From the NCBI GenBank assembly GCA_041484195.1, contig JBGPHC010000005.1, positions 62,001 through 126,000 on the forward strand: 64,000 nucleotides of DNA, read 5' to 3'. This stretch comes from PSRI01 sp041484195 (GTDB lineage Bacteria; Bacteroidota; Bacteroidia; Chitinophagales; Chitinophagaceae). The notes below the pieces were generated by a model. It did not search any database. It had not been told where the DNA came from and was given only the letters and a program-made list of their open reading frames with translations. Below, in pieces: positions 45,520 through 54,511 of the stretch; the first letter of the stretch is position 1, and the number at the start of each line of letters is the position of its first letter. A program made the translations under genes and the position numbers.

Positions 45520-46068
45520 ATGATACCAAAAACTTACGACATTCCGCAATGGAAAGGAGAAATATATTTCTGGACGGCGACCATTAATCATTGGCAACAT
45601 TTATTGTGGGGTGACGTGTATAAAGACATTATTATTGAATCTTTGGAATATTTGACCAATAAGCAGAAAATTGATGTATTTGGATTTGTGATCATGCCCA
45701 ATCACATCCATACGATCTGGAGGCCTATGGAACTCAATGGCAATGAAACGCCGCAGAGTTCTTTTCTCAAATACACTGCGCATGAATTCAAAAAGAAATT
45801 GCTTAATCTGGATCGGGATAAATTGGAATTATTTCAAGTAGATTCAATGAAGAAAAGCTATGAATTTTGGCAAAGAGATCCTATGGCAATTCCCTTGTTC
45901 AGGAAAGAAGTCGCTTTTCAGAAATTGGATTATACACACTACAATCCTTTGGCGGAACACTGGCAACTATCTACAGATCCATGCGAGTACAAATATTCCT
46001 CAGCTAGATATTATGAGTGTAATGAAAAAAGTTTTCCTTTTTTGAAAGATTTGAGAGAAGAATTTTAG
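45520..46068 (+). CDS. REP-associated tyrosine transposase (RAYT, IS200-like)
   Basis: The 182-residue Y1 transposase has the HUH motif in FGFVIMPNHIHTIWRPM (about residue 60) and the tyrosine segment KLDYTHYNPLAEHWQL (about residue 140), followed by EYKYSSARYYE, the RAYT C-terminal signature (normally Y.HxNP..xxxV......Y..SS). N-terminal IYFWTATINHWQHLL fits as well. These enzymes nick and rejoin single-stranded REP hairpins. The gene lies between two repeat arrays containing such hairpins in opposite orientation. Its last 19-20 codons are copied three more times behind it. The reading frame is complete, so the enzyme may be active. Confidence 0.92.
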   Translation: MIPKTYDIPQWKGEIYFWTATINHWQHLLWGDVYKDIIIESLEYLTNKQKIDVFGFVIMPNHIHTIWRPMELNGNETPQSSFLKYTAHEFKKKLLNLDRDKLELFQVDSMKKSYEFWQRDPMAIPLFRKEVAFQKLDYTHYNPLAEHWQLSTDPCEYKYSSARYYECNEKSFPFLKDLREEF

Positions 46069-46400
46069 TCAATTCCGGTTCCTGAGGACAGGAACCAGGG
46101 CGGGAGATATTATGAGTGTGATGAAAAAAGTTTTCCTTTTTTGAAAGATTTGAGGGAAGAATTTTAGTCAATTCCGGTTCCTGAGGACAGGAACCAGGGC
46201 GGGAGATATTATGAGTGTAATGAAAAAAGTTTTCCTTTTTTGAAAGATTTGAGGGAAGAATTTTAGTCAATTCCGGTTCCTGAGGACAGGAACCAGGGCG
46301 GGAGATATTATGAGTGTGATGAAAAAAGTTTTCCTTTTTTGAAAGATTTGAGAGAAGAATTTTAGTCAATTCCGGTTCCGCAGGACAGGAACCAGGGCGG
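46006..46400 (+). repeat. Downstream REP array: 99-bp units containing the 3' end of the RAYT gene
   Basis: AGATATTATGAGTG starts at 46006, 46105, 46204 and 46303, exactly 99 bp apart. The first unit is the real end of the RAYT gene (RYYECNEKSFPFLKDLREEF and stop) plus 36 bp with GGTTCCTGAGGACAGGAACC. The next three units repeat both the coding end and the hairpin. Between units the coding part differs by AAT/GAT (N/D) and the synonymous AGA/AGG. The final hairpin has GC in place of TG. The loop AGGA is the complement of the TCCT loop, so these hairpins point the opposite way to the upstream ones. Confidence 0.95.
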
Positions 46401-46593
46401 ATGGAACCCGATTCATAAGTGAAGGAACCTGGCCGAGAAAGCATATATTACCTGAAACAATAATGGGATTTGACGTGACAAATGCATCATATTCTACTCT
46501 CACCAATGAAAAGCAGGCATGACGTGATGTTTGAATAGCTTGGATAAAGTATTTTACAGTTGATAATTGTCCAACCAATTCAATAAAACTGCT

Positions 46594-46884
46594 ATGCGAA
46601 GGATTCTTGCTCTATTTCTTTCTGCCCAAATTATTTGTTCTACATTAAGCGCACAGATAAGAGTGCTTAACCTCCTGACAGAAAACCGGACCAATCCCAT
46701 CGGGTTGGATAAGCGCCAGCCCCGCTTTAGCTGGCAATTGATATCCAAAGAAAGAAATCTGATTCAATCGGCTTACGAAATCAAAGTAACCCTGCAGGGT
46801 GCCAGGACTCCGGTATGGAGTAGTGGCAAAATATTATCTGATCAGTCGGTGCAGGTACCCTACCGTGGTATGCCTCTTGAATAA
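46594..46884 (+). pseudogene. Alpha-L-rhamnosidase (GH78), truncated after the N-terminal 96 residues
   Basis: ATG 46594 gives a signal peptide (MRRILALFLSAQIICSTLSA) and then the first domain of GH78 rhamnosidases: NRTNPIGLDKRQPRFSWQL, ISKERNLIQSAYEIKV and VWSSGKILSDQSVQVPYRG, ending MPLE before TAATAA. Full-length enzymes have 900-1,100 residues and continue with LxxxTRYYWRVRVWD-type sequence; all of this and the catalytic barrel are missing. The next gene begins 12 bp later. It is a deletion remnant in front of the rhamnose operon. Confidence 0.85.
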
Positions 46885-46895
46885 TAAATGATTGT

Positions 46896-47789
46896 ATGAA
46901 TAAGAAAATCCTTCTCAATTTTATTCTGTTTGCCTTTGCCATTTCTTTGGAGGCCCAGGAAAAGGTCATTTACCTCTACGCGGGTAAGGCTCCAGGTTCC
47001 GAAAAATGGGACTGGCAGGAAGCGGAGAGCAATAAAAACAGTTTTGGGACGAAAATTATTTATAATGTGGTCCGGCCTTCCCTAACCGTTTTTCTATCCG
47101 ACCCCACGATTGCCAATGGAACTGCTGTCATCATCTGCCCCGGTGGAGGCTTCCAGGTCCTTGCGATAGAATCGGAGGGTTTCGAGGTGGCCGGGTGGCT
47201 GAATAAAAAAGGTGTGACGGCATTCGTGCTGAAATACCGGTTGGCCCATTCACTCACAGACGATCCCACAAAGGAGTTTATGGCCAAAAATCCCAACTCC
47301 CCCGAATTCAACAAATCCATAATAGAACTTGTGTCGCTCGATCTTGCTGATGTCAAAGCAGCGGTTTCTTTTGTAAGAACTCACGCCGCGGAATACAAGA
47401 TTGCAACCAACCGGATAGGAGTGATGGGATTTTCTGCCGGCGGAACTGTCACGACAGATATTGCCTATAATTATGATCCCTCGAATCGGCCCGATTTTGT
47501 GGCCCCGATTTATCCCTATGTTGGCAGTTTCCAGAAATCTGGCGTGCCTGCCGATGCGCCTCCCATGTTTATAGCCGCCGCTACTGATGACCAATTCGGA
47601 TTTCATATCCATAGTCTGGATTTATATAAGGACTGGGTGCAATCAAAACACGTCGCGGAAATACATATCTACGCGAAAGGAGGACATGGATTCGGCATGA
47701 AGTCTCAGAATCTTCCTACTGATGGTTGGATTGAAAGGTTCGGGGAATGGCTGAAGATGCAAGGATTATTGAATGCAGGTTCCAAATAA
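46896..47789 (+). CDS. Secreted alpha/beta-hydrolase (carbohydrate esterase-like)
   Basis: The 297-residue protein has a signal peptide (MNKKILLNFILFAFAISLEA) and the hydrolase fold: CPGGGFQVLAIESEG (oxyanion loop), nucleophile elbow GVMGFSAGGTVTTDIAY (Ser in GFSAG), acid Asp near ATDDQFGFHIHS and His in AKGGHGFGMKS. It resembles acetyl-xylan-esterase-like proteins of polysaccharide utilisation. It starts 12 bp behind the GH78 remnant and ends 36 bp ahead of rhaT, so it is the first intact gene of the rhamnose operon, probably removing acetyl groups from rhamnose-bearing polysaccharides. Confidence 0.85.
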   Translation: MNKKILLNFILFAFAISLEAQEKVIYLYAGKAPGSEKWDWQEAESNKNSFGTKIIYNVVRPSLTVFLSDPTIANGTAVIICPGGGFQVLAIESEGFEVAGWLNKKGVTAFVLKYRLAHSLTDDPTKEFMAKNPNSPEFNKSIIELVSLDLADVKAAVSFVRTHAAEYKIATNRIGVMGFSAGGTVTTDIAYNYDPSNRPDFVAPIYPYVGSFQKSGVPADAPPMFIAAATDDQFGFHIHSLDLYKDWVQSKHVAEIHIYAKGGHGFGMKSQNLPTDGWIERFGEWLKMQGLLNAGSK

Positions 47790-47824
47790 TATCGCCAGGA
47801 TTTACGCCAACTAAAAAATACGAA

Positions 47825-48886
47825 ATGCAGGTCATTCTTGGAATCATTTATCATTTTATCGGAGGCTTCGCTTCTGGTAGTTTTTACATGCCGTATAAGA
47901 AAGTGAAGAGTTGGCATTGGGAAAATTATTGGATCATCGGTGGCCTGTTTTCATGGCTGATTGTACCTCCACTGGCGGCATGGCTTACAGTTCCCGGATT
48001 CGCTGCAGTCATTAAGTCGGCATCTACCCCTACAATTCAGTACACCATTCTATTTGGGTTGTTATGGGGTTTCGGCGGATTAACTTATGGCCTGGGCGTG
48101 AGATGGCTGGGCATGTCACTCGGCAATTCAGTCGTGCTGGGTTTTTGCTCGGCCTTCGGAGCATTGGTTCCTTCCATTTATTATAATTTCTATCCTTCGC
48201 CGGGAAAGACCAGTTTTCATGACCTGCTCACCACTTCCTGGGGCCGTGTAGTGCTAATTGGCGTGGTGATTTGCCTGCTGGGTATATTTGTATGTGGAAG
48301 GGCGGGAATACTGAAGGAAAAAGAATTGACGCAGGAAGAGAAGAAGAAATCCGTTGCAGAATTCAATCTTGTCAAGGGCCTTATTGTCGCCATTTTTTCC
48401 GGCATCATGAGTGCCTGTTTCAATTTCGGGATCGAGGCCGGCAAGCCCATGGCGCAAGCGGCGGTAGCGGAAGGCATGAATCCCCTGTTTCAGAATAATG
48501 TCACCTATGTGGTATTGCTTTGGGGCGGACTCACCACTAATTTTGTGTGGTGTATGATACTGAATATTCGCAACAGGACATTTGGAGACTATGTGGACAG
48601 GAAGACCCCACTCGCGAAAAATTATTTGCTCTCCGCACTCGCAGGCACTACCTGGTTTCTGCAATTTTTTTTCTATGGTATGGGTGAAAGCAAACTAGGC
48701 AATGGGGCCAGCTCATGGATCTTGCATATGGCATTCATCATCCTCGTAGCCAATGCCTGGGGCGTATCGCTGAAAGAATGGAAAGGAGTAAGTCGCAGGA
48801 CCAGGTGGACAATCACGGTGGGAATCATCATTATTCTCCTCTCCGTGATCATTGTGGGCATTGGTAATTCAATGAAATTGTATTGA
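47825..48886 (+). CDS. rhaT: L-rhamnose/proton symporter RhaT
   Basis: The 353-residue protein (ATG 47825, MQVILGIIYHFIGGFASGSF) has ten membrane spans and RhaT-family sequence: YMPYKKVKSWHWENYWI near the N-terminus, GLTYGLGVRWLGMSLGNSVV, SGIMSACFNFGIEAGKPM and FFYGMGESKLG. It imports L-rhamnose across the inner membrane. It lies between the esterase gene (36 bp) and the aldolase fusion (57 bp) on one strand. Confidence 0.93.
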   Translation: MQVILGIIYHFIGGFASGSFYMPYKKVKSWHWENYWIIGGLFSWLIVPPLAAWLTVPGFAAVIKSASTPTIQYTILFGLLWGFGGLTYGLGVRWLGMSLGNSVVLGFCSAFGALVPSIYYNFYPSPGKTSFHDLLTTSWGRVVLIGVVICLLGIFVCGRAGILKEKELTQEEKKKSVAEFNLVKGLIVAIFSGIMSACFNFGIEAGKPMAQAAVAEGMNPLFQNNVTYVVLLWGGLTTNFVWCMILNIRNRTFGDYVDRKTPLAKNYLLSALAGTTWFLQFFFYGMGESKLGNGASSWILHMAFIILVANAWGVSLKEWKGVSRRTRWTITVGIIIILLSVIIVGIGNSMKLY

Positions 48887-48943
48887 AAAATTAAAATCGA
48901 AGAAGCCATCCGCTGAGAGGGCTTAAAATAAAAATCTTTTGAT

Positions 48944-51085
48944 ATGTCAACCATAAGAACTGAATTCAGGCATGTGAGTTATTTGTGGGATGAAGCGAAG
49001 GCCGCCGAAATGACCGCCTCGGGGAATGAGGTGGGACTCTTACTATACCGTTCCAATCTGTTGGGCGCCGACCTGCGATTGACGAATTACGGCGGAGGCA
49101 ATACTTCCTGTAAGGCATACGCGAAGGACCCATTGACCGGGAGCGAAACGGAAGTCATGTGGATTAAAGGATCCGGTGGAGACCTTGGAACCCTCAAAAG
49201 AAATGGGTTGGCGGCTCTTTATGTTGACAGGTTGCGGAGTCTGGAAAAAATTTACAAGGGAATTGAGCATGAAGACGAGATGGTGGCCTTATTCAATCAT
49301 TGCATATTTGACCTCGATTCAAAAGCGCCTTCGATTGATACACCTTTGCATGCTTTTCTCCCATTCAGGCATATTGATCATTTGCATCCTGACGCTGCAA
49401 TTGCCATTGCCGCGGCTAAAGATGGGAAACGCATCACCATGGAATTATTCAATGGAACCATTGGATGGGTGGGATGGCAGCGACCGGGATTTGACCTTGG
49501 ATTGAAATTAAAAAAATGTCTGGATGAAAATCCGGGAATCAGGGGCATCATGTTGGGTTCACACGGACTCTTTACCTGGGGTGACACCGCATATGAATGT
49601 TATATCAACAGCCTGGAAACAATCGAGCGATGCGCTCAATATCTCGAAGAAAACTATGGCAAAAAAGGCCCTGTTTTCGGGGGCGCGAAAATAAAATCAT
49701 TTTCTACTGCGGAAAGATCGCAGCGGGCCTCAGAGCTGGCGCCTGTGCTGAGGGGATTCTGCTCCTCCCATATAAAATTGGGAGCTGCCAAAAACGCCAT
49801 GGTTGGCCATTTTACAGATGATGAACGGGTGTTGGAATTCATCAATTCGAAAGATTTGGCAAGACTGGCGCCGATGGGTACGAGTTGCCCCGACCATTTC
49901 CTGCGTACTAAAATTTGTCCGCTAGTGTTGGAGCTTGACGAAGATTTGAACGATATCTCTAAACTCCGGAAGAAATTGGAGCCGCAGTTTGATGCTTACA
50001 AAAAAATCTACGCGGATTATTACAACGCCTGCAAGCATCCCGACAGTCCTGGCATGCGCGATCCCAATCCGGTTATCTTACTCTATCCGGGTGTGGGCAT
50101 GTTCAGTTTCGCGAAAGACAAGCAAACGGCCAGAGTGGTTTCGGAATTTTATATCAATGCCATCAATGTGATGAAAGGAGCGGAGGCCATTTCTTCTTAC
50201 ACCGAGCTTCCCCGGCAGGAGGCATTTGATATTGAATACTGGCTCCTCGAAGAGGCCAAATTGCAGCGGATGCCAAAACCAAAAGCGCTTTCGGGCCGGA
50301 TTGCATTTGTTACGGGCAGCGCAGGCGGCATAGGTAAGGCAATAGCGAAAAAATTTCTGGATGAAGGCGCAGTGGTGGTGATCAGTGACAACGATTCGCA
50401 AAGGCTGGGATCGGCCAGGGAAGAATTTCAAGCGCAATTCGGAAAAGACCGTTTTATCGCGGAATTGCTGGATGTTACCGACAGTACAACAGTTGAAAAA
50501 GCATTCGCAGCTTCAGCGCTGGCTTTCGGTGGTGTGGATATAGTCGTGAATTGCGCCGGACTCTCCATTTCAAAGACCTTAGAAGATCATTCGGAAAAGG
50601 ACTGGGATCTTTTGTATGATGTGCTGGTAAAGGGTCAATTCCTCGTCACACAAAAAGGGGTGGAGTTGATGCGCAAGCAGGATTTGGGTGGGGACATTCT
50701 GAATATAGTCAGCAAGAATGCACTTGTGAGTGGTCCCAATAATGCCGCCTATGGTTCTGCCAAAGCAGCGCAATTGCATTTGAGCAGACTCAATGCTGCC
50801 GAATTAGGCAGGGACAGGATCAGGGTGAATATAGTCAACCCGGATGCGGTAATTTCTGACAGCAAGATCTGGGCAGGAGCATGGGCCGAAGGAAGGGCAA
50901 AGGCCTACGGCATCAAAGTGGAGGAATTACCTGCTTATTATGCCTCCAGGACCCTGCTGAATGAGATAATTTTGCCCGAGGATATTGCCAATGCCTGCTT
51001 TGCATTGGTGGGAGGATTGCTGGGTAAATCAACCGGCAATGTGTTGAATGTGGACGGAGGCGTGCCGATGGCATTTATGCGTTAG
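48944..51085 (+). CDS. Bifunctional rhamnulose-1-phosphate aldolase / short-chain dehydrogenase
   Basis: The 713-residue protein is a fusion. Residues ~1-430 are a class II aldolase (AraD/RhaD type): GLLLYRSNLLGADLRLTNYGG, PSIDTPLHAFLPF with HIDHLHPDAAIA (metal His), and IMLGSHGLFTWGD. Residues ~435-713 are an SDR dehydrogenase: FVTGSAGGIGKAIAKKF, NCAGLSISK, VSKNALVSGPNNAAYGSAKAA (Ser-Tyr-x3-Lys). It cleaves L-rhamnulose 1-phosphate to dihydroxyacetone phosphate and L-lactaldehyde and presumably oxidises the aldehyde to lactate in the same polypeptide. This fusion is known from Bacteroidota and rhizobia. Confidence 0.93.
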   Translation: MSTIRTEFRHVSYLWDEAKAAEMTASGNEVGLLLYRSNLLGADLRLTNYGGGNTSCKAYAKDPLTGSETEVMWIKGSGGDLGTLKRNGLAALYVDRLRSLEKIYKGIEHEDEMVALFNHCIFDLDSKAPSIDTPLHAFLPFRHIDHLHPDAAIAIAAAKDGKRITMELFNGTIGWVGWQRPGFDLGLKLKKCLDENPGIRGIMLGSHGLFTWGDTAYECYINSLETIERCAQYLEENYGKKGPVFGGAKIKSFSTAERSQRASELAPVLRGFCSSHIKLGAAKNAMVGHFTDDERVLEFINSKDLARLAPMGTSCPDHFLRTKICPLVLELDEDLNDISKLRKKLEPQFDAYKKIYADYYNACKHPDSPGMRDPNPVILLYPGVGMFSFAKDKQTARVVSEFYINAINVMKGAEAISSYTELPRQEAFDIEYWLLEEAKLQRMPKPKALSGRIAFVTGSAGGIGKAIAKKFLDEGAVVVISDNDSQRLGSAREEFQAQFGKDRFIAELLDVTDSTTVEKAFAASALAFGGVDIVVNCAGLSISKTLEDHSEKDWDLLYDVLVKGQFLVTQKGVELMRKQDLGGDILNIVSKNALVSGPNNAAYGSAKAAQLHLSRLNAAELGRDRIRVNIVNPDAVISDSKIWAGAWAEGRAKAYGIKVEELPAYYASRTLLNEIILPEDIANACFALVGGLLGKSTGNVLNVDGGVPMAFMR

Positions 51086-51205
51086 CGTTGGTCATTGATT
51101 TCAGGATGCAATAGGAGCACTATGATCGCCGGTTCTTTGATGACTAAAATTTATTCTTATTCGGGCCAGCAGGCCTGAAATGACTCTTTAAAATCTAAGT
51201 AAGAA

Positions 51206-51520
51206 ATGAATCGCGTTGCATTCAGAATGAAATTGCACAAAGGACGGGCAGCCGAATATAAGGCGAGGCATGATGCCATCTGGCCCGAATTGCAGAACTT
51301 GTTGAAGGAAGCAGGCATTTCGGAATATTCCATCTTCCTGGATGAAGAGACTAATAACCTTTTCGGATACCTGAAGATCAATGATTTAAAAAGGTTGGAT
51401 GAATTGCCGCTAAAGGAAATTATGCGGAGCTGGTGGGGCTATATGAGTGATATCATGGACACGAATCCCGACCATTCCCCTGTTACCCGGCCACTGAGAG
51501 AAGTTTTTTATTTGCCCTAA
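51206..51520 (+). CDS. rhaM: L-rhamnose mutarotase
   Basis: The 104-residue protein begins MNRVAFRMKLHKGRAAEYKA and contains RHDAIWPELQNLLKEAGISE, YSIFLDEETNNLFGYL and WWGYMSDIMDTNPDHSP, the full RhaM signature with the conserved His, Tyr and Trp-Trp active-site residues. It interconverts anomers of L-rhamnose (and is related to fucose mutarotases). The isomerase gene follows after 10 bp. Confidence 0.95.
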   Translation: MNRVAFRMKLHKGRAAEYKARHDAIWPELQNLLKEAGISEYSIFLDEETNNLFGYLKINDLKRLDELPLKEIMRSWWGYMSDIMDTNPDHSPVTRPLREVFYLP

Positions 51521-51530
51521 AAAGTAAACC

Positions 51531-52805
51531 ATGCGCATTGAAAAATCCGCTTTTGACGAGCATAATCAATCCCTGCTGGAAGCACATTGGCGAAAATTTG
51601 AATTCCTTGCCAAGGGTCTGGGCGATTTGGAATCCCTGCTGCAACGCCTGAGGGATTTCCATGTGGCAATTCCCAGTTGGGCCCTTGGAACAGGGGGCAC
51701 CAGGTTTGCAAGATTTTCGGGTGGCGGGGAGCCGGGCAGCCTAGAAGAAAAAATTGAGGACGTTGGAATATTGCATGCGCTCAACAAGTCGAGCGGATCC
51801 ATTTCATTGCATATTCCCTGGGACATTCCGCGTGATCCTCAGGCAGTGAAATCACTGGCGGCGGAATTAGGTTTGAAATTTGACGCAGTGAATTCCAATA
51901 CATTCCAGGATCAGCCGGGACAGCGATGGAGCTATAAATATGGCTCGCTTCAGCACATGAACAAGGAGGTTAGAAAGCAGGCAATCGAACATAATATTGA
52001 AGTCATAAAATATGGTGTGGAGCTGGGCTCCGAAGCATTGACGGTCTGGCTATCCGATGGATCCTGCTTCCCGGGTCAGCTCAATTTCAGAAATGCATTT
52101 CAAAATACGCTTGATGGACTGCGGGAAATTTATGCCGCCCTCCCCGCATCCTGGAGAATGTTTATTGAATACAAGGCCTATGAACCAAATTTCTACTCCA
52201 CGACTGTGGGGGATTGGGGGCAGTCTTATTTATTCGCAAGCAAATTGGGCTCTAAAGCCTATACCCTGGTTGACCTGGGCCATCACCTGCCAAATGCAAA
52301 TATTGAACAGATAGTCGCGCTTCTGTTGATGGAGGGGAAATTGGGCGGATTTCATTTCAATGATTCGAAATATGGTGACGATGATCTCACTGTGGGCAGC
52401 ATCAAGCCTTACCAGCTTTTCCTGATCTTCAATGAACTGGTGGAAGGAATGGATGCCCGGAAAATGAACCATGCGCATGGGCTGGGATGGATGATTGACG
52501 CTTCCCATAATGTGAAGGATCCGCTGGAAGACTTGCTGCAATCTGTAGAAGCTATCATGATCGCATACGTGCAATCCTTGATTGTGGACCGGAAAGCCCT
52601 TGTGAAGGCTCAGGCGGAAAATGATGTGGTGGAATGCCAGGAGATCTTGCAGCGGGCATATCGGACCGATTTGCGGCCCCTGGTTGCGGAGGCACGCATG
52701 AGAGAAGGAGGAGCCCTGGAGCCCTTGCGACTATTCCGATCACTTCGCGTAAGGGAACAATTGATAAAAGAGAGAGGCGGCAAATCGCTGGCCACGGGAT
52801 TATAG
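51531..52805 (+). CDS. rhaI: L-rhamnose isomerase of the RhaI type
   Basis: The 424-residue TIM-barrel enzyme has the xylose-isomerase-like metal site: IEYKAYEPNFYSTTVGDWG (Glu), YTLVDLGHHLPNANIEQI (Asp and His), GGFHFNDSKYGDDDLTVGS (His/Asp/Asp) and GWMIDASHNVKDPLED (Asp). Substrate region: AIPSWALGTGGTRFARF. This is the RhaI form used by rhizobia and Bacteroidota, unrelated in sequence to E. coli RhaA. It converts L-rhamnose to L-rhamnulose. It is 10 bp after rhaM and 63 bp before the kinase gene. Confidence 0.92.
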   Translation: MRIEKSAFDEHNQSLLEAHWRKFEFLAKGLGDLESLLQRLRDFHVAIPSWALGTGGTRFARFSGGGEPGSLEEKIEDVGILHALNKSSGSISLHIPWDIPRDPQAVKSLAAELGLKFDAVNSNTFQDQPGQRWSYKYGSLQHMNKEVRKQAIEHNIEVIKYGVELGSEALTVWLSDGSCFPGQLNFRNAFQNTLDGLREIYAALPASWRMFIEYKAYEPNFYSTTVGDWGQSYLFASKLGSKAYTLVDLGHHLPNANIEQIVALLLMEGKLGGFHFNDSKYGDDDLTVGSIKPYQLFLIFNELVEGMDARKMNHAHGLGWMIDASHNVKDPLEDLLQSVEAIMIAYVQSLIVDRKALVKAQAENDVVECQEILQRAYRTDLRPLVAEARMREGGALEPLRLFRSLRVREQLIKERGGKSLATGL

Positions 52806-52868
52806 GGAAGAACCGGATATCCTCCAAATTATGGTAAGTAAATCTTGTTGAAATATCAGCCAATCATC

Positions 52869-54254
52869 ATGTCGGAGAAATTAGAAGCAATTGCGATCTA
52901 CGATGTGGGTAAAACCAATAAGAAATTATTCCTATTCGACAGGCAATACAAGGTTCTGCATGAGGTATCTGTTCAGATAGAAGAAAAGCAGGATGAGGAC
53001 CATTTCCCCTGCGATGATATAGAGGCCATCAGGGCGTGGATCATTGACTCACTATCAGGGATACTTGCAAATCCTGATATCCAGCTCCGGGCCGTTAATT
53101 TCTCCGCCTATGGCGCCAGTCTGGTTCATGTGGATGAACATGGCACTGTAATCGCTCCTTTGTACAATTACCTCAAACCCTATCCGCCTTCCCTTCATCG
53201 CAGGTTTTATGATACTTACGGAGGCGAGAAAGTTTTTGCATTGAAGACGGCTTCGCCCGTATTGGACAGCCTGAATTCAGGATTACAGCTATATCGCCTG
53301 AAATATGAACAACCTGAATTGTTTTCAAGAATCCGCTATTCATTGCACCTGCCGGAATGGCTCAGCAGCATCCTCAGTGGAAAATATTATTCGGGTATCA
53401 GCAGCATCGGCTGTCATACCGCCCTCTGGGATTTTCAGCGGAACAACTATCATGAATGGATTCATCTTGAATCAATGGACCGGGTACTGGCCCCCATACA
53501 TCCTCTGGACCAGCCGCTCGAAATTGAATGGAATTCGCATACATTCAAAGCCGGAGTAGGCATACACGACAGCTCGGCGGCACTGATACCCTACCTCCTG
53601 AATTTTACGGATCCATTTATTTTGATTTCAACGGGCACATGGAATATCAGCCTGAACCCTTTCAACCATTTACCACTCAATTCCTATGAATTGGAAAATG
53701 ACTGCCTTTGCTACCTACAATACCAGGGAAATTCGGTTAAGGCTTCCCGTTTGTTTGCCGGGATTGATCATGATCGCCAGATTGAGAGAATCTCCGAATT
53801 CTTCCATGTGAGTCCGCATTCATACACAGCCATCGGCTTTGAAAAAGATTTTTTGGAAAAAGGATTTGAAGAAAGGCTAAGGAATCCCAAAGGAAATGGT
53901 CAAATGCCGATAGCTTTTGGCCAAAGCGAAATCTCCGGATTCCAGAGCTTTGCCCAAGCCTATCATCATCTCGTGTTGAATCTTGTAGAGCGACAGGCAT
54001 TTTCCACGGGCCTAATTTTGGGCAACGACACGATAAAAAATCTTTTCGTGGATGGAGGATTCAGCAGGAATCCGGTCTTCATGAATCTATTGGCCATTGC
54101 TTTTCCCAAATTGCAGGTGAGCGCGGCCGCCGTGCCCCAGGCCAGCGCTATTGGGGCGGCCCTGGCAATACATGATTCCTGGAATGAATCGGAACTGCCC
54201 AAAAATCTCATCCGGCTTCAGCACTATGCATCATTCATGGATCTCCACAAATAG
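52869..54254 (+). CDS. FGGY-family sugar kinase, probable L-rhamnulokinase
   Basis: The 461-residue kinase (ATG 52869, MSEKLEAIAIYDVGKTNKK) has the actin-like ATPase fold: phosphate loop YDVGKTNKKLFLFD, VNFSAYGASLVHVDE, hinge LISTGTWNISLNPF and second phosphate site LFVDGGFSRNPVFMNLLA followed by PQASAIGAALA. It would phosphorylate L-rhamnulose to rhamnulose 1-phosphate, the substrate of the fusion aldolase. The sequence is closer to generic FGGY/fuculokinase-like proteins than to E. coli RhaB, but no other kinase is in the operon. Confidence 0.88.
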   Translation: MSEKLEAIAIYDVGKTNKKLFLFDRQYKVLHEVSVQIEEKQDEDHFPCDDIEAIRAWIIDSLSGILANPDIQLRAVNFSAYGASLVHVDEHGTVIAPLYNYLKPYPPSLHRRFYDTYGGEKVFALKTASPVLDSLNSGLQLYRLKYEQPELFSRIRYSLHLPEWLSSILSGKYYSGISSIGCHTALWDFQRNNYHEWIHLESMDRVLAPIHPLDQPLEIEWNSHTFKAGVGIHDSSAALIPYLLNFTDPFILISTGTWNISLNPFNHLPLNSYELENDCLCYLQYQGNSVKASRLFAGIDHDRQIERISEFFHVSPHSYTAIGFEKDFLEKGFEERLRNPKGNGQMPIAFGQSEISGFQSFAQAYHHLVLNLVERQAFSTGLILGNDTIKNLFVDGGFSRNPVFMNLLAIAFPKLQVSAAAVPQASAIGAALAIHDSWNESELPKNLIRLQHYASFMDLHK

Positions 54255-54511
54255 ACTGTCTAAGAAAATGGAACCGGAAACTGGAAATCACATGACTTGA
54301 AAAAATTTTCCGCAAGATAGTTTTTCCGCATCTGAAAGAAATAAGTTCTGGATAATCTGCATACGCAATTCTGAAATAATACTCGTTGGATCATATTGCC
54401 GGATTGAATTATATTTTCAGGGAAATGAATATGATTTCTCCTGAAAAATTCCTTTAATGCCTCCTATAGGCGAAAGAATTCTTACATTCACCAATCAATT
54501 ATTTAGGGAGC

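Noticed and set aside
44826..46400. CRISPR array
   Set aside because: Repeats are palindromes within long near-identical units; there are no variable spacers of constant length and no cas genes.
46004..46444. 146-codon minus-strand frame with four repeated SRPGSCPQEPELTKIL-type segments
   Set aside because: It is the antisense reading of the 99-bp repeat; the forward strand is the coding one, as it matches the RAYT C-terminus.
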